Shown here in pieces: positions 32,063 through 44,662 of a stretch of 64,000 bases of DNA. The stretch comes from Arachnopeziza araneosa (taxonomy: Eukaryota; Ascomycota; Leotiomycetes; Helotiales; Arachnopezizaceae). The translations under genes and the position numbers were made by a program. Below the pieces are notes generated by a model. That model did no database searches and was not told the DNA's origin. It was given only the letters and a program-made list of their open reading frames with translations. Within the stretch, counting starts at the first letter, position 1. Each line of letters opens with the position of its first letter. The stretch spans positions 124,001 through 188,000 of the forward strand of contig QYAI01000066.1 of the NCBI GenBank assembly GCA_003988855.1, in the 5' to 3' direction.

Positions 32063-32998
32063 ATGGCACACAACATTGTACCAAACTTTGACTTCTTTCG
32101 AAATTTCCACAGCTTCCTAACCAGACTTTCACAGCTGAATGAAATCTCCAGCTGCTTCAATTTATGGATTGTCACGCCAAGGCTCTCCGGCGATAATTCT
32201 TCGAGCGGCGTTTCACTGATTACGACTATCGCATATGCAATTTTAGAGCCTCTTGCAACAAGATGTTTGACTTATGTAGGTATACGGCTCTGGATCATCT
32301 TAGTGGCATTGAGTCCAATTCACCTGTATTTGGCATGGTTTTCTATGCTGGCTTTTGACTGGCTGTCTTCTGTACGAAACGTCGCAAGCCGCTCAAAACG
32401 TGCTTTGCCTTCTGATATCGACAAGGTTCATCCATCTGATCACTTCGGATCGGAGAACATCTACTCAGAGCAATTCTACGCCGCCATGACTTTGATTGTT
32501 CCGGTAATAACGTCAGCATTCATCAACGCCGCTTTGCTACTCCTCATGCAAAGCCTTCACGCTCCATCTCTGCTTGAACCAAATCCTTCGATCAAATATC
32601 TGGTTCTATTCGCTGTAATAATCAATTTGTTTTGTCGGCTCGGGGACTGCATCATATGGGACCGAGTTCAACAAGGGCGATCTCTAAGGCAGCTTGGACG
32701 CAGTATTTTGGTTGAGGTTTTATCTCATCAGTTAGCATTGTTTGCTATCAGAGCTTGTACGAGGATTGCTATTGGTCTCGCACCATTGATGGCCTTTGAA
32801 ACTCTGACTTCATTCCAGGCAGAAGAGAAATTTGGATCACAACAATATCAGTGGCTTGAGCAGATTCGCTTGCCGCCCTTTGCGCAAAAAGTTCAATTGG
32901 TGGTTACTGTTGGAAGCCCTTTTCTTATGCTACTTAGTTACTATTTGATGATAAGGGCGATCAAGCAGAATTCACGAATCCAATCACAACAGCAATGA
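32063..32998 (+). CDS. Multi-pass membrane protein of unknown function
   Basis: Intronless, 311 residues from an ATG in AAATGG context. About five or six hydrophobic helices are visible: LWIILVALSPIHLYLAWFSM, FYAAMTLIVPVITSAFINAA, YLVLFAVIINLF, LALFAIRACTRIAIGLAPLM and VQLVVTVGSPFLMLLSYYLM. The terminus KQNSRIQSQQQ is polar. There is no conserved catalytic motif and no family I recognise. Clean codon structure over the whole length argues for a real gene. Confidence 0.65.
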   Translation: MAHNIVPNFDFFRNFHSFLTRLSQLNEISSCFNLWIVTPRLSGDNSSSGVSLITTIAYAILEPLATRCLTYVGIRLWIILVALSPIHLYLAWFSMLAFDWLSSVRNVASRSKRALPSDIDKVHPSDHFGSENIYSEQFYAAMTLIVPVITSAFINAALLLLMQSLHAPSLLEPNPSIKYLVLFAVIINLFCRLGDCIIWDRVQQGRSLRQLGRSILVEVLSHQLALFAIRACTRIAIGLAPLMAFETLTSFQAEEKFGSQQYQWLEQIRLPPFAQKVQLVVTVGSPFLMLLSYYLMIRAIKQNSRIQSQQQ

Positions 32999-34727
32999 TC
33001 AGCAGACTTATTTTATAAAAAATTTCAGCATGCATAGACTTCATAGGCGGTGCTGTTGTGAATTGACTTACCTGTAAGTCCAATATGATGATAGCTATTA
33101 TTGATGTAAGGTATTCCTTGTGATCTTCACTCGAGGCTTTTTTCGATGGAGTTTCTTCCACCACCAGGATCTAAGTATTACATTTATCCTCTATCATGCT
33201 TTATATTTCCCTTATCTGTAGCGGCGTCTCCGTCACTAACTCCCTCATCCAAATTCCAGTACTCACGCTCCAGACTCCTCAGTTTAGCGGACACAACAAA
33301 TCCAAATCTCAGCATATACTCTAGATTGTTCACCACTTTGGTAGCTTTGATATCTCTCGTCAGACCCATCCTATCGGTAGACCTTGCTGGCTATCTTGGA
33401 AACGCTTGTACCGGCGAAGAACTCTTGAATAGAATGCCTCAACTGATAGTCTTTGCATCGACCTCGGCGAAATTGAAACGCTTGACTCATATACTGAGTG
33501 ACTGTGCGCATAGTTCAAACGAAATACAAATTTTTGTTAACAGCTTTCAGATAAAGAATTTTTTGTTTACAATGGACAAGGAAGCTATGCAGACGGGACG
33601 GGTGGCACTTCCTTGGTTAGAAGGGGATGGCAAGGTTCTTTAGGAGAACTGGATAGGAGTTGCTAAACTGTAATATTTTTTGGGGGGGTATTTTTTTGGG
33701 GCAATGTGGGATCAAAGAAAATCAATGGATGAGATTGTTATGGAGCAGCTGGGGAAGTATGGTGGATGGATGGGATTCTGCTTTCCAGGCAGTACAACAG
33801 CACACATTCACTTTTCTTACTTTCTTCTCTGGTAGTTTTGTTGCACTTCGCAGCCTTACGCTCGAATAATCGCGGAGTTCAGTCCGCATTGTCCGCAAAT
33901 GGATTCCTCAAACCTTCAAAACTGCAATAAAAAAAATAAAAGCGGGAGAAATCCCGCAAAGTCGGAGACCGGGATCTCCGATTTTTTCACCAACTCCACC
34001 CGCTTTTCAAAATGTAGATCACTCTCATCGCCGGACTTCAATTGAATACTACAATCAACACTGGCCTCTTTACCGCCTCCAACGCACTTCCTCGTCGCCG
34101 ACGCAACAGAACGCCAAGGCTCCACCGTCATCAATGTTCTCCTCACGCATCCTAACTTCACCATCTCGCCTCAGAATGTCTAGGCCATAACGCGCAATGC
34201 TGCCAGAGCGGCGGCCCAACAACTGATCTCCAAATAGCCTGAGATCAACATAATTTCTGATGATCTGAACGATTTCCCCGCTCTCTCCTTGCAGCTAAAT
34301 CCACTCGTCCTCGCTACCAACGCGTTCGATTAAATATTTGTACACCATGTTCCAGTTCATCAACGAGAGAGATTATGGGACAGATTTGGACTAGTTGAGG
34401 AAGAGGTTAGGGCCGACGAGGTTTGAACGTGGGTTAATACGATTCAGGATGAGCCAGCTATTTAAGAATTTTGTTCAAAGAGCTCGACAAAAGTGCCTTT
34501 CCATACAAGCACTTTGTGATCTCTGCGTAGGTCACCAAAGAGGCAAATATATTTTATTAATTCACGTGGGATGATAGTTATCGCAGTGGATTAAATCCAA
34601 AATGGCCTTTCAATTAGGTAGTGCAATGGTGCCCAACCGGTCTGTTGTAAATGGTGAGTCTGAAAAGTTCTCGAGCTCTTATCCCCTTTACATGATCTAA
34701 CGATTTGATGATGTGTTACTTCTACAG
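32999..34727. other. Gene-poor region with weak ORFs
   Basis: A 165-codon frame (33146-33643, plus) and an 82-codon ATG frame (34164-33916, minus) are open but match nothing recognised. They have low-complexity or irregular composition, so I do not call them genes. Two strong hairpins near 33943-33987 are listed separately. Confidence 0.4.
33943..33987. other. Two adjacent perfect hairpins followed by T6
   Basis: GCGGGA-GAAA-TCCCGC forms a six-pair stem with a GAAA tetraloop. Directly downstream TCGGAGA-CCGGGA-TCTCCGA forms a seven-pair stem followed by TTTTTT. Function is unknown; the form resembles a terminator or structured RNA end. Confidence 0.5.
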
Positions 34728-36330
34728 TCAAAACACCTTGAGAAGTTTCTTCTCGGTATAGAGCCATCTGGATATCAACATCACCGCCGATCCTACAAGA
34801 CACATAATGCCACCAAATACCTTCACATTCAGCCAGGGGTTGTCCGAGCTCTGCAGGATGGCTCCACCTATGGGTGCCACGGTGAGAGCAGGAATCGAGA
34901 TGGCAAGGAGTACTAAGCCCAGCCGGTACCCGATCTCGGGCAGCGGGGACACTGCAATTGGAAGGGCGCCGGAAAGACTCATAAAGGCTCCTGATGTGAA
35001 GCCGAACATGATTGAGAAACCGATGGCGATGGACGAGTGCGTAGCGGGGATCCAAACGGCGAATATAGAGATTCCGGAAACAGCACAAGCAATGATGAAC
35101 ATATTCCATCTTCCAATTTTATCGGAACAGTAACCGGCGACTAGACGGCCGAAGAGGCTTTGGGTTATAGACGTCAGCGTTATAATGGGGGAAGAGGATG
35201 GGACTGTGACACGGCTGGATGTTAACTTACCTTGCTGCATTGAAAAAGGACACTAAGTATTGGGACATTTCCTCCGACATGTGTGCCTCCTGAAAACCTT
35301 GAACAGCCAGATAAACTATGGGTGTGAATATGCCGTACGTCAAGATTCCGATGCCAAATAGCAACAGAACAAACGGGAGCTCTAGGAAGGGAGCGGCAAG
35401 GCGACCGACGGGCATCTCCTTGGGCACAGGCTTCGTTCTCGGTCGAACTGTGAAGATTGCAATGATCTGCAAACCAAGGATGATAAAGGCCGCAGTCCTG
35501 ATGGTCCAAGGGTATCCGGCGCTCTGGACCATGTGGCTGATCATGAGGGGGAAAATGACACCGCCAACCGATGAGCCGGTCACCAGGATACCCATAGCGA
35601 ATCCGCGCTTCTTATTGAACCAGGTCGAGACACAAGCAATTGCTTCATCGCACAGGACTGAGTTAGCATAGAGCATTCAATGAAGGGCGAGCAGGTCAAA
35701 CTTACCAGGCATGTATAAACATGCAACGCCAATGGCACTGCAAACTCCCTGGGACAACATGAACTGGTAGTACTTTTTCGCCAAAGACGCCATCATCAAC
35801 CCAAGGACGTGAAAGATCGTCCCGCCCAAGATGAGCGGCCTCGGTCCGTACTTGTCGTATGCTATACCAACAAACGGCCCCAAGGCGAACAGGAAGAAGA
35901 GTTGAAGCGCTGGAATCCAGGAAATAGTGCTGCTGGAGTAATTTTTCAGAGGTCCAATCTCGTAGTACTGCTGGAAGCTACCCACGCCTGGTAGAAAATA
36001 TAACACTTAGTCAATTGGATCGCTACTGGAACCAAATCGTGGGAGTCTAGGGAGACATTAGAAGGAGGGAAAATACGTACTGTTGGCCCAGCCAGGGCTT
36101 GAGAAGGAGCAGCACCACGCTCCTAGGACATTCAACCATGCAGCGGTACCGCCATCCGGGGGGCCAGCGTCTTCCAATTTTGTGGCATCGTCAGGAATTG
36201 TCTCTCCGATTTCTTCAGGGTTCCGCTCAACCTCCCCACTGAAATCGGACTCCATCTGTACAGCTTTTTCAGGGTCGGTCTGCAAATCATGCACGGGAGT
36301 GCTGTTCTCGGCACTGTCCATACTAGCCAT
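34728..36330 (-). CDS. MFS transporter, monocarboxylate (MCT) family
   Basis: Four exons on the minus strand: 36330-36081, 35987-35706, 35657-35231 and 35157-34728, giving 462 residues. Donors are GTACGT, GTAAGT and GTAAGT. A polar, acidic N-terminus (about 1-62) ends in the MCT signature PPDGGTAAWLNVLGAWC. Then come GVGSFQQYYEIGPLKNYSSS-type and YDKYGPRPLILGG loops, STWFNKKRGFAMG, and FGRLVAGYCSDKIGRWN in the second half, as in fungal MCT-like permeases. Twelve membrane helices are expected at the plasma membrane. The substrate (monocarboxylate, riboflavin-like or an aromatic acid) cannot be told. The gene is divergent from a Zn2Cys6 regulator. Confidence 0.9.
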
Positions 36331-36796
36331 GGTTGTAACACCTGAGAGAAGAAAGGGTCGGTGGGAGCCGTTTATAGATCCTTTTGGTGCTATCGCCTAA
36401 CTTTCTGAGAAGCTCGGTTCGAAGTTCCCATATGAGTAAAATTGAGGCTATTCACAACCGTTGTACAGGGATTCTTCCAAACTGTGGCAAAATCAGTGGA
36501 ATTTTGACCTAAAGAGGATGATCTGTAGGAGAACAAAAATGGGAGGAACTAGCTATCTAATTAAACCCGTGAAATATAAACAAACCAGCAGGAACATGGC
36601 AGCTTTCTGACAAAGCTTTGCGGAAGCTCCGCGGAGACCTGAATTTTGAGGCTCATCTTACTAATCTGGCAAACTGGATATTTGCAACATGCATTGGAAC
36701 CAGCGTTCAATCCAATCTCGCAACCTTCTCATCCTCGATTGTCGATTCTGTTACAGTTCCACGGATAATCCGTAATTGGTGAGCAACAAGCCAAAT
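36331..36796. promoter_or_regulatory. Divergent promoter of MCT transporter and Zn2Cys6 regulator
   Basis: These 466 bases lie between the two start codons and have no coding frame. The arrangement suggests the regulator could control the transporter, but no binding site is proven. Confidence 0.45.
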
Positions 36797-39119
36797 ATGC
36801 CTAAAGACCAGCAAAAACGCGCGACCCGCCAACAGCCCATATCCTGCCGCTCCTGCAGGTCACGGAAGTTGCGTTGCAGTAGAGAGTTCCCATGTTCCAA
36901 CTGCGTCTCTCGCGGTTTGACTTGCGAGTTAGAAAACGCCGTTCGGCCTCCTTCTGGACCTGCAGCTTCCCTCGAGTCCGAACTGCTCGAAAGAGTCCGC
37001 AAGCTAGAACGATTGGCTGAAAGCCAGAAAGTGTGTCAGAATGAGATTGTAAGGCCGTATCCAAGCCAAGGGACTCCTTTAAGGCAGATTTACAGGTCAA
37101 CCGTGTCTCCTGAAACTGAGGCCCCTAAAGCTACACCACCCGAAATTGAAACCTTGAACAACGACATTGCCTACTTGGAGAGTATATACAGTGATAATGA
37201 ACTGGTAAATCTTTCACATCTTCATCCAAGCCATGACTTAAAATTCGCAGCAAGACAAAACACTGTCAAATAGCCTGGTCTTCAAGAATTGTCCAATTGG
37301 GCAGATTACAAACGCACCTGCTTACATCAATCGTTCTACAACATCATTTGAGCCAGTGCGGTGTATCTGGCTACCACAATACTCAGAAGCTAAAATACTC
37401 CTTGAAAAATACGTGCAAGATGTTGACCATATCCACCACATCGTGTATACCCCTTCCCTCTCTGCTATGCTCTCCAAAGCGTATACCTGTCTCAGTCTCG
37501 AAGATTCAGCCACTAAACATGGTGGGGGCTTTATCTTCCTCTTCCTCGGAATTTTTGCAAGCGCTACCAACTCGTGGACACAATTCGACTGCGACCGCGG
37601 CCTATTCTCTACGTGCGCGGAAGCTAACTCCCAAGCGCCCTTATGGGTGAAGGCTCTCGAGGATGTTCTGGACATTGCCCACCGAACCATGAGCATCTCT
37701 ATGGAAGGTATCCAAGGTGTTACTATTGCTGCGTTTGTCGTACTAAGTATTACTGGGTATTCAAGGAGATGTAAGGCGTTGTTTAACATGGCTCTCTTGC
37801 TCGCGAGAGATGCAGGGCTTCATGTCCTAGATCATCCATCGAATGCACGCTCAGCGAACCTGGCGCGAACAGAGATTGGGCGAAGATTATGGTGGCACCT
37901 CGTTGCTACTGATTGGTGTGTTCTTATCAACTGGAAGAATTGTCGACTGATGGGTTTTAGGCAAGCTCCAGTCAGGTTTGATGCTGCTGTACGCGGCGTA
38001 TATCACTGTCATCCAAGGCAGATGGTAGTGAAAAAGCCGTTGAATCTCAACGACGAAGACCTTGTGGATGGAATGTCTCAAGATCAGAAGCCACTGTCAT
38101 GGCCAACCGTAATGTCTTACCCACTGCAACGGATTCGCATCGCCGAAATCATGCGTAGCTTGATCGACCGCAACGCGCTGACGATGTCATACCCTGGGGA
38201 CTTGAGCCATAATGCAATCAGTAACCAGCTCCTTTCTTTATCCCTCAGTCTTGATTTCACGCTCCTGAGCTTCCTGAAAAGTGTTTCATATTTTCGGCTC
38301 TTGATTTTTAAAGAAAACTCGGCTCTAATTCGTGTAGTGGAGATCGACACAGAGCTGCAACTATTCATTAATGATATTCCTTCATTTTTCTCAATGACAA
38401 CTACCGAACTCGAAGCCACTTATCAGCTGAGCCCATTACGTGCTAATTGCATTGTTCAACAGGGCTTCTGCCTTTACTCTTTAACCTGGTCACAACGATG
38501 CAGACTTCACATTCCCTATTTTAGTCGCGGATTTGTCGAGCTTGAGTATGCTGCATCTCGTGATGTCTGCCCCCACTCTGCACGGCAAGTCATCAAGACG
38601 GAAACTTTGCTAAGCAACTCGGGACTTTTCACCGCAACTCGCTACAAACTCCTTGGAATCCTGGCATCGGTTTTCATGGCAAGTGTTGTAGTTCTTCTCA
38701 TGGATATCAATCATAAGAAGTCCTCGACGCAGCGTGATTTTTTGAGTGGGGAGATTCTGGATGCGATTCGGATTCTAGAACATGCGAGACACGAATCGGA
38801 GACTGCAGCAAAGTTTCTAGAGTCGCTGATGTGCGTTGTGAAGAAGCATAACGTATGTAAGCCTGCTTCTCAGGTCGAATCGGGCGAGATGTGTGATGAT
38901 GGCGCACATGTATATGACATAGCCGATACTCAGGCGGCGGTGGCATCGTTGGGACGCAACGACTTGGGCGACATTGATATCGTACATGAAAGACCAGAAA
39001 ATGGGGAAGATCTTTCTGAGTACTTCAACGAACTGGCGCAGAGTTTTGAACAAGGTTTTGATGTCGGAAGCCTCGACTGGGATAGTATGCTTTCAGGATT
39101 CGAGCCTTCAATGGTATAG
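36797..39119 (+). CDS. Zn2Cys6 transcription factor with fungal-specific middle homology region
   Basis: Two exons, 36797-37204 and 37251-39119 (intron GTAAAT...CAG), giving 758 residues. The Zn2Cys6 cluster is CRSCRSRKLRC then CSNCVSRGLTC (spacing 2-6-5-2-6, about residues 17-43), followed by a coiled-coil-like LESELLERVRKLERL. The large C-terminal region has the PF04082-type signature RRCKALFNMALLLARDAGLH and RTEIGRRLWWHLVATDWC. The start is the first ATG before the basic KDQQKRATRQQ segment. It acts in the nucleus. Its position between a transporter and a monooxygenase suggests a pathway-specific regulator. Confidence 0.9.
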
Positions 39120-39822
39120 AAATCTGCCGAGGTTTGATATATATACAACGTTCTTCAATTACAATACCTCCTACCCCCAAAAGATATCGACAAGATAAAT
39201 AATCATAGATCGGCAATGGAAAGCACGATTGCTCCCTTGGATACCTGAATACCTTTGAGCCTAGGCAACGCGGTGATAATCTTGGGGGGAGCAGCAGGCC
39301 GCAAGATTGAATTAGGTATGCAAGTTTGGAAATAGCACCATCAAGGACTATGATGAATTCGCCTAGTGGCAGCAGCGCTGTTGGAGCAACTATAGCAGGT
39401 AAACGCTTCCTAGGTGAAACACTATGTGTTAATTATCATGAATCAGTCTTCTCTTTCTTGAGTTCCGTATGGAGTTAGTAAGCTTGCTGCTCTTGCCTAG
39501 GCGTTGATCACCCTTGGGTCACCCTCGGCTCAGTCGACTCGCTTGAGTAACCTGATGTGAACGCAGGGAAGGAGCGGCTGGGAGAGCGTGTGTATGAAAG
39601 AGGGTTTCACGTCAGATTCTCTGTTGAGGAATCAACATCCTTTTACCCAGATCAATATACCTTCTTTTTCTGCAGCTCACCAAGCCCAATGGCAAAATTC
39701 AAAACGGGATATTCAACAATTATAATTAGCTTATATATTCTAGTTTCGCTTTTAAACGCCGAAGGGAAATGATACATGCATATCATCAAGGCTCTCAAAA
39801 CTTTCATCAGCTTACAGACCCT
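39120..39822. other. Convergent intergenic region
   Basis: 3' flanks of the Zn2Cys6 regulator and the FAD monooxygenase. Only short, patternless ORFs occur. Nothing else was recognised. Confidence 0.6.
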
Positions 39823-41795
39823 TCACATCTTCTTGACAGGAGAAATTTCTTCTTGAACCCACCCCCCTTCAACCAAAAAGCCCTCCAGGAAGCCAACAAT
39901 CACTTGAGGCTGGTCCAGTTCAGTTACAGCACTCACATATCCATCCGGTCTGACAAGAACCAGCGCGCCATCTTCCTCGGAAATTCCATGTATGGCATGG
40001 CCTTTCCCATCCACATCTTCATACACCCTAGCGGACCACTTATCGGAGAATGGCTGGGGCAAGACCTCAAGATCAACTTGGAGATGTGGAGTGGTGTGAA
40101 GGAGAAAGACGTCCACAACGTAATCAGAATTTGCCTTTGGATAGGTAGAAGTGATGTCTTCTTGATGGAAGAGGCCCAGATGACGAGGATTCTTCTTGCT
40201 GAAGCGGTGCACAGGAGATGCTGGGGAGGACAAGAACTCCGACAATCGCACGAAGGCTGCTGAAGTGAGAGATCTGCCTGCGTAAACGAAGAGGTGGAAG
40301 CGCCCATCAGCAGGCATCTCGTCGAGAAGTTGCACCGAGTTCCCGCCCAATTGTCTGATAAGAGGAATGCTGAGTAGACGTTTCCCGGGGATCACCGGTT
40401 CAGTGGCTTTCACGTTGACAAGAGTGCTTGTTTGGTCTGAGACCAGCAAACCTTGTGGATACCGATAACCGCAGCCGCTTGTGAAACCAACGTTTTCCTG
40501 CCAAAGATCGTACAATGTGGTGTCGCCGAGGTTCGTTCGTTGCGTGAAAGCCTTGGCGAACTTGGCATCAAAGTTGATTAACTGCGTGGCAATGTGCTTC
40601 CGTTCAGTTTCGTATGTGTCCAGTAGCTTCGGACTTGCCAGTCCCTTCATGACCAGTGCAAGCTTCCATGTCAGGTTATAGGCATCAGATATGCTTACGT
40701 TCATTCCTTGGCCAGCTTTGGGGCTGTGGGTATGGCAAGCGTCGCCTAGAAGAAAAACACTCCCGCGCTGGTCGCGGAATGTATTGACAATTCTTTGGGA
40801 TACAGTGTAGCGACTGATCCAGAGGACTTTGGTAATTTCGAACTTGTATGGGCAAAGAAGCTTCTGAGCCTGAGACTGGACAATATCAAGCAGCTTGAAA
40901 GCCTCACTGCTGTGCAAGCCTTGAGAGGCGCTCTGTTTCTTGGCTTCGTCGAGGATCTGAACATTTTCTGGGCTGAGCTGTAAGAAGACGCGTAGGCCGT
41001 CGTCCTTCCTAGGGATAAGCATGCAACCACCATATAGAGAACGAATGGCAACTCTGCGGCGGGTATCTGGAAAGTTCGTATTCAGAAAGACATCAGCAAC
41101 AGCCCAGACATCTTCTCCTCCCTGTGACTGTGTTGTAATACCGGTCATCCGACGGATCGTGCTTCGAGCTCCGTCAGTGCCCAAGATGTACTTTGTCTGC
41201 CAAGCTTCAATGGCACCCGAGACATGATTCTTGATATAGGCAATAAGAGGCCAAGCTGCGTCTCTGTCTTGGTATTCGTAATCAACTATCTCCAAGAAGC
41301 GATCGACCTTGAGGCCGCGAGAGATTAAGTCTGCTTCAAAAATACCTTCGGTAATTCCCTGATCTGAGTTGAACAGGTACTGGTAGGGAGTAGCTAAAGC
41401 ACACTAAATTAGCTGCGGGAAGTAAAATGGGGGATTGGAACTCACGATGAATCACCTCACGGCCCACACAATCTCTGCTTAATTTCTTCCCCTCATCAAC
41501 TGACCAGAATGACGTTTCAGTGAGACGGTGTCCCAGCTCATCCAACTTCTGCCGAATGTTGAGTGTTTGCAAGATCTCTTGGGTTCGAGGTTGAAATGCT
41601 AATCAAGTCAGAAGGAGCAACCACAAAATTGGTTGTTTTCTTACCGCTAGCATGTCCAGCTTGTGTTCTTGCAGCTCGTTTATCAATGAGGCGGAAGTCT
41701 ATCCCATATCTTGCAAGTGTAGATGCAGCCATGCAGCCCGCTGGCCCAGCTCCGACTATCAGAACGTCTGTCTGGCCTTGAATGAATCCGTCCAT
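39823..41795 (-). CDS. FAD-dependent aromatic monooxygenase (phenol 2-hydroxylase-like)
   Basis: Three exons on the minus strand: 41795-41645, 41598-41446 and 41393-39823, giving 624 residues. ATG 41795 is the first in frame. The class A flavoprotein motifs are all present: GAGPAG at 15-20 (FAD ADP-binding), a DG motif LGTDGARSTIRRM near 170, and LLGDACHTHSPKAGQGMN near 315 (FAD ribityl binding, NADPH linked). The C-terminal 180 residues resemble the thioredoxin-like domain of phenol hydroxylases (DGRFHLFVYAGR, LVRPDGYVSAV). Such enzymes ortho-hydroxylate phenolic rings using NAD(P)H and O2. Length matches the roughly 620-660 family norm. It is divergent from an MFS gene and convergent with the Zn2Cys6 gene. 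Confidence 0.92.
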
Positions 41796-42984
41796 CGTGG
41801 ATGTCAAGTGCCAATAAGGGTTGAAACTTCTTTCTTAAAGTTGAGATTATAGAGATCTGGAGCGATTGGTTGTGGATTTGAAGGTGAGCAGCGATTGAGT
41901 GATGATAGGGGTATATGTAATGAAGTTGCTGACGCTGAAGATGATTCTTTTGGTTGTAAGTGGAACTTCCAGAAATATTTCAAGAGGTCTATATAGTTGG
42001 ACCTCAATACTCTTCAGCCCAAATACAAGGATGCCAGTCTGCAAAAGAGAGTTGCAGTGTAGTATAAAATTTTCTTGTCACAACGGGATAAGCACTAAAA
42101 CGTAACATTCAGGAGCCATATGTTTCTTGCCTTTTGGGAAAGAGTCGCTGGATTCCGACAAAGGGGTTTGTTGGTGCCCCCGCGAAGTTCTCGGCGGCCT
42201 CGTACATTTCTCAGCCCAGGGCTCATGACAGGCACGGCACGCTTCCGTATACCCTTGGGCGTCTATCGGGGGCATTTGAGATTTCCCCAGTCACATCAGC
42301 AAGATGAAGGGCGAATCACATCTGCGCTATTTTGTGAATATTTAGATTCAAGCCAACTTCCCACAGCTACAGCACCAAAGGCAAACTAGGCCCAGGTTCA
42401 AAACGGTATGTGGCATCCTCTGCAGCCACACCCAAATGTACGTACCGCCACGATAGCCACGCCGCCGCTCGGCATCAAGCCATCACCTTGCGGCGCTCGC
42501 GGTGGTGACCGGAATGTTCCCCGGGCCACCAAAGGCAAGCTTTATTACAAGCAAGAGTTCTTCTACTGTACCAAGAGAAGAGAAGCTTTGCCTTCCGGCG
42601 TATGATGCAATGGGTCGTGCGAGCCGAGCCGTGACGACAGGGGACGTGGGGCTGTCGGACTCCCCCGACGGCACGCCGCTGTCATTGTGACATGAAAATG
42701 TCTGTCATGGAGCTTTTCATATCCAAAGTCCGCTACCATTGAGCAGCAAACCTTACATGGATATTTACCAGATTAATGGCGGACGATTCCGACATCTGCC
42801 AACGCCCGAAGCATTGTTGCTGCCAAATTTGTTTTTCAGCCCTCATCTTTGATATATACTTGACGTAGAATGGTAGCTGTGGTTTTTTCTCTGTCTTGAT
42901 CATCTTATCTTCCATAGCCAATTCGCAGCCTCAAATTAGTAGCTTCGTGTCCCCAAAACCATCCAGTGGTCACCATCTGCCAAT
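41796..42984. promoter_or_regulatory. Divergent promoter region between monooxygenase and MFS gene
   Basis: 1.2 kb without a convincing gene. The part at about 42170-42680 is noticeably more GC-rich and contains several CGG/CCG triplets, the half-sites used by Zn2Cys6 factors. That is suggestive only. Confidence 0.4.
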
Positions 42985-44526
42985 ATGAACCAGCTCAAAG
43001 CTCAGGAAGAGGCGTCACCACCCGTCGAGGCTCACGGGACAGGGCAACGGTCCTCAGAAGAGCAGAGTAGGGAAAGTAAAGAATTGCGCCTCGTGGCTTG
43101 GGATGTCGACGATGCAGGCAATCCGAAGAATTGGTCTCGCCTTTCCAAATACTGGATCACGTTGCAATTGGGAATGTTAGCATTTGCTGCCAGCGTTGGC
43201 TCCAGCATCACAGCACCTGCAACAAATGCAATTGCCACCTATGCACATGTTAGCCATGAAGTTTCTGTCCTATCTATATCACTCTACATGTAGGTCCTTC
43301 TCTCCTGACAGAGGTTCCGAGCTGACGGTTCCCCTAGTGCAGGATTCGCCCTCGGACCACTATGTTGGGCACCTGTATCCGAGATCTGGGGAAGGAGATG
43401 TGGCATGTTACCTGCCATGTTCTTCCTCGGACTTGCATCGATTGGGACCGCAACCAGCAAGAACGCCGCAGCCATCTTCATAACTCGGTTCTTGGGTGGT
43501 GTGTTCGGATCGGCTCCCGTCAGTAATGTGTCCGCAGCTCTTGGCGATATATGGGTCCCATCAGAGCGTGGACCAGCAGTTATTCTGTACTCAATAGCCG
43601 TAACTGGTGGACCAACACTGGGACCCATCATCGGCGCAGCTATTGTTGTCAATCCTGCCTTGGGTTGGCGATGGACTGAGTATATCGAGGCAATCTGGGT
43701 CTTCGCCACCGTCGCAGTGTGCTTCTTCTGCCTACCTGAGTCCTACCCTCCCGTGCTCCTCGCGAGACGAGCAAAGAAGCTCCGTACAGAGGGCCATGTA
43801 GACTACTATCACCCCCATGAGCAGTTGAAGTTGGATTTCAAGACAATCATCACCAAGCACTTCACCAGACCACTATTGATGCTTGCGACAGAGCCAATAG
43901 TCACATGTGTCGCTTTCTACGCCTCTTTCGTCTACGGGATTTTGTATCTTACACTTGAGGTATTCCCCATCTGCTTTCAGGAAATCCGCGGAATGCACCC
44001 CGTAATCGCCTCGCTGCCATTCCTCGGACTGTTTATCGGTGTCCTGTCCGCTGTCTTCATCAATCTCGCCAACCAGCCCCGGTATCGTCGAATCTCAGCC
44101 GCCGCAGGTGGGAAACCCGTCCCAGAAGCGCGCTTCGCACCGGTTGCATTCGCCGGTTTCATCTTTGTAGCCGGGCTCTTCTGGTTCGGGTGGACCGCAG
44201 GCGATATCAACATCAGCGTGTGGCATCCCATTGTCGCGTCTGGTCTCATCGGGTGTGGCTTCAACGTCATCTTCAACCAGTGCGTGAACGTCCTCGTCGA
44301 CACCTATGGCCTCTATGCCGCGAGCGCGGTCTCCGCCAACACCTTCCTGCGGAGCATCATGGCCGCCGGCTTTCCGCTCGTGGCACGACCCATGCTGTAC
44401 GGGATGGGCGTTGGCCCTGCAATCTCGGTGCTGGGCGCCGTCGCAAGTGGTATGATCGTGGTGCCGTTCCTCTTTATGAGATACGGCGCGGCGTTGCGGA
44501 AGAGATCGAAACTGGCCCTGGCATAA
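42985..44526 (+). CDS. MFS drug:H+ antiporter (DHA1-type)
   Basis: Two exons, 42985-43289 and 43338-44526 (intron GTAGGT...TAG), giving 497 residues. The cytosolic N-terminus ends with WDVDDAGNPKNWSRLSKYW, the motif of fungal DHA1 (Flu1/Tpo/Hol1-like) transporters. The junction reads SLYIAGFALGPLCWAPVSEIW, followed by GRRCG and the TM4-5 pattern VTGGPTLGPIIGAAIV. The middle loop (YYHPHEQLKLDFKTIITKHF) and a 12-helix layout fit the family. It probably exports drugs or metabolites at the plasma membrane. It is divergent from the monooxygenase, which suggests it could export the product or substrate of that enzyme. Confidence 0.9.
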
Positions 44527-44563
44527 TATGTGTCCGAATGTAGCGCAATGCTTGTAATAGACA

Positions 44564-44662
44564 TCGAAATAGACAATAAAGTTTATAATTACAATGTAGA
44601 AATAGATACATAATTCATAAATTCAACGCAGAAATCGACACTATAATTCACAATTTCAGGGT
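44564..44662. repeat. Three imperfect 33-bp AT-rich repeats
   Basis: Units beginning TCGAAATAGAC, TAGAAATAGAT and CAGAAATCGAC recur about every 33 bases just after the MFS stop codon, probably in its 3' UTR. Confidence 0.55.

Noticed and set aside
32961..33164. Minus-strand frame with a hydrophobic stretch
   Set aside because: It starts with GTG, overlaps the end of the membrane-protein gene, and no coherent second exon follows.
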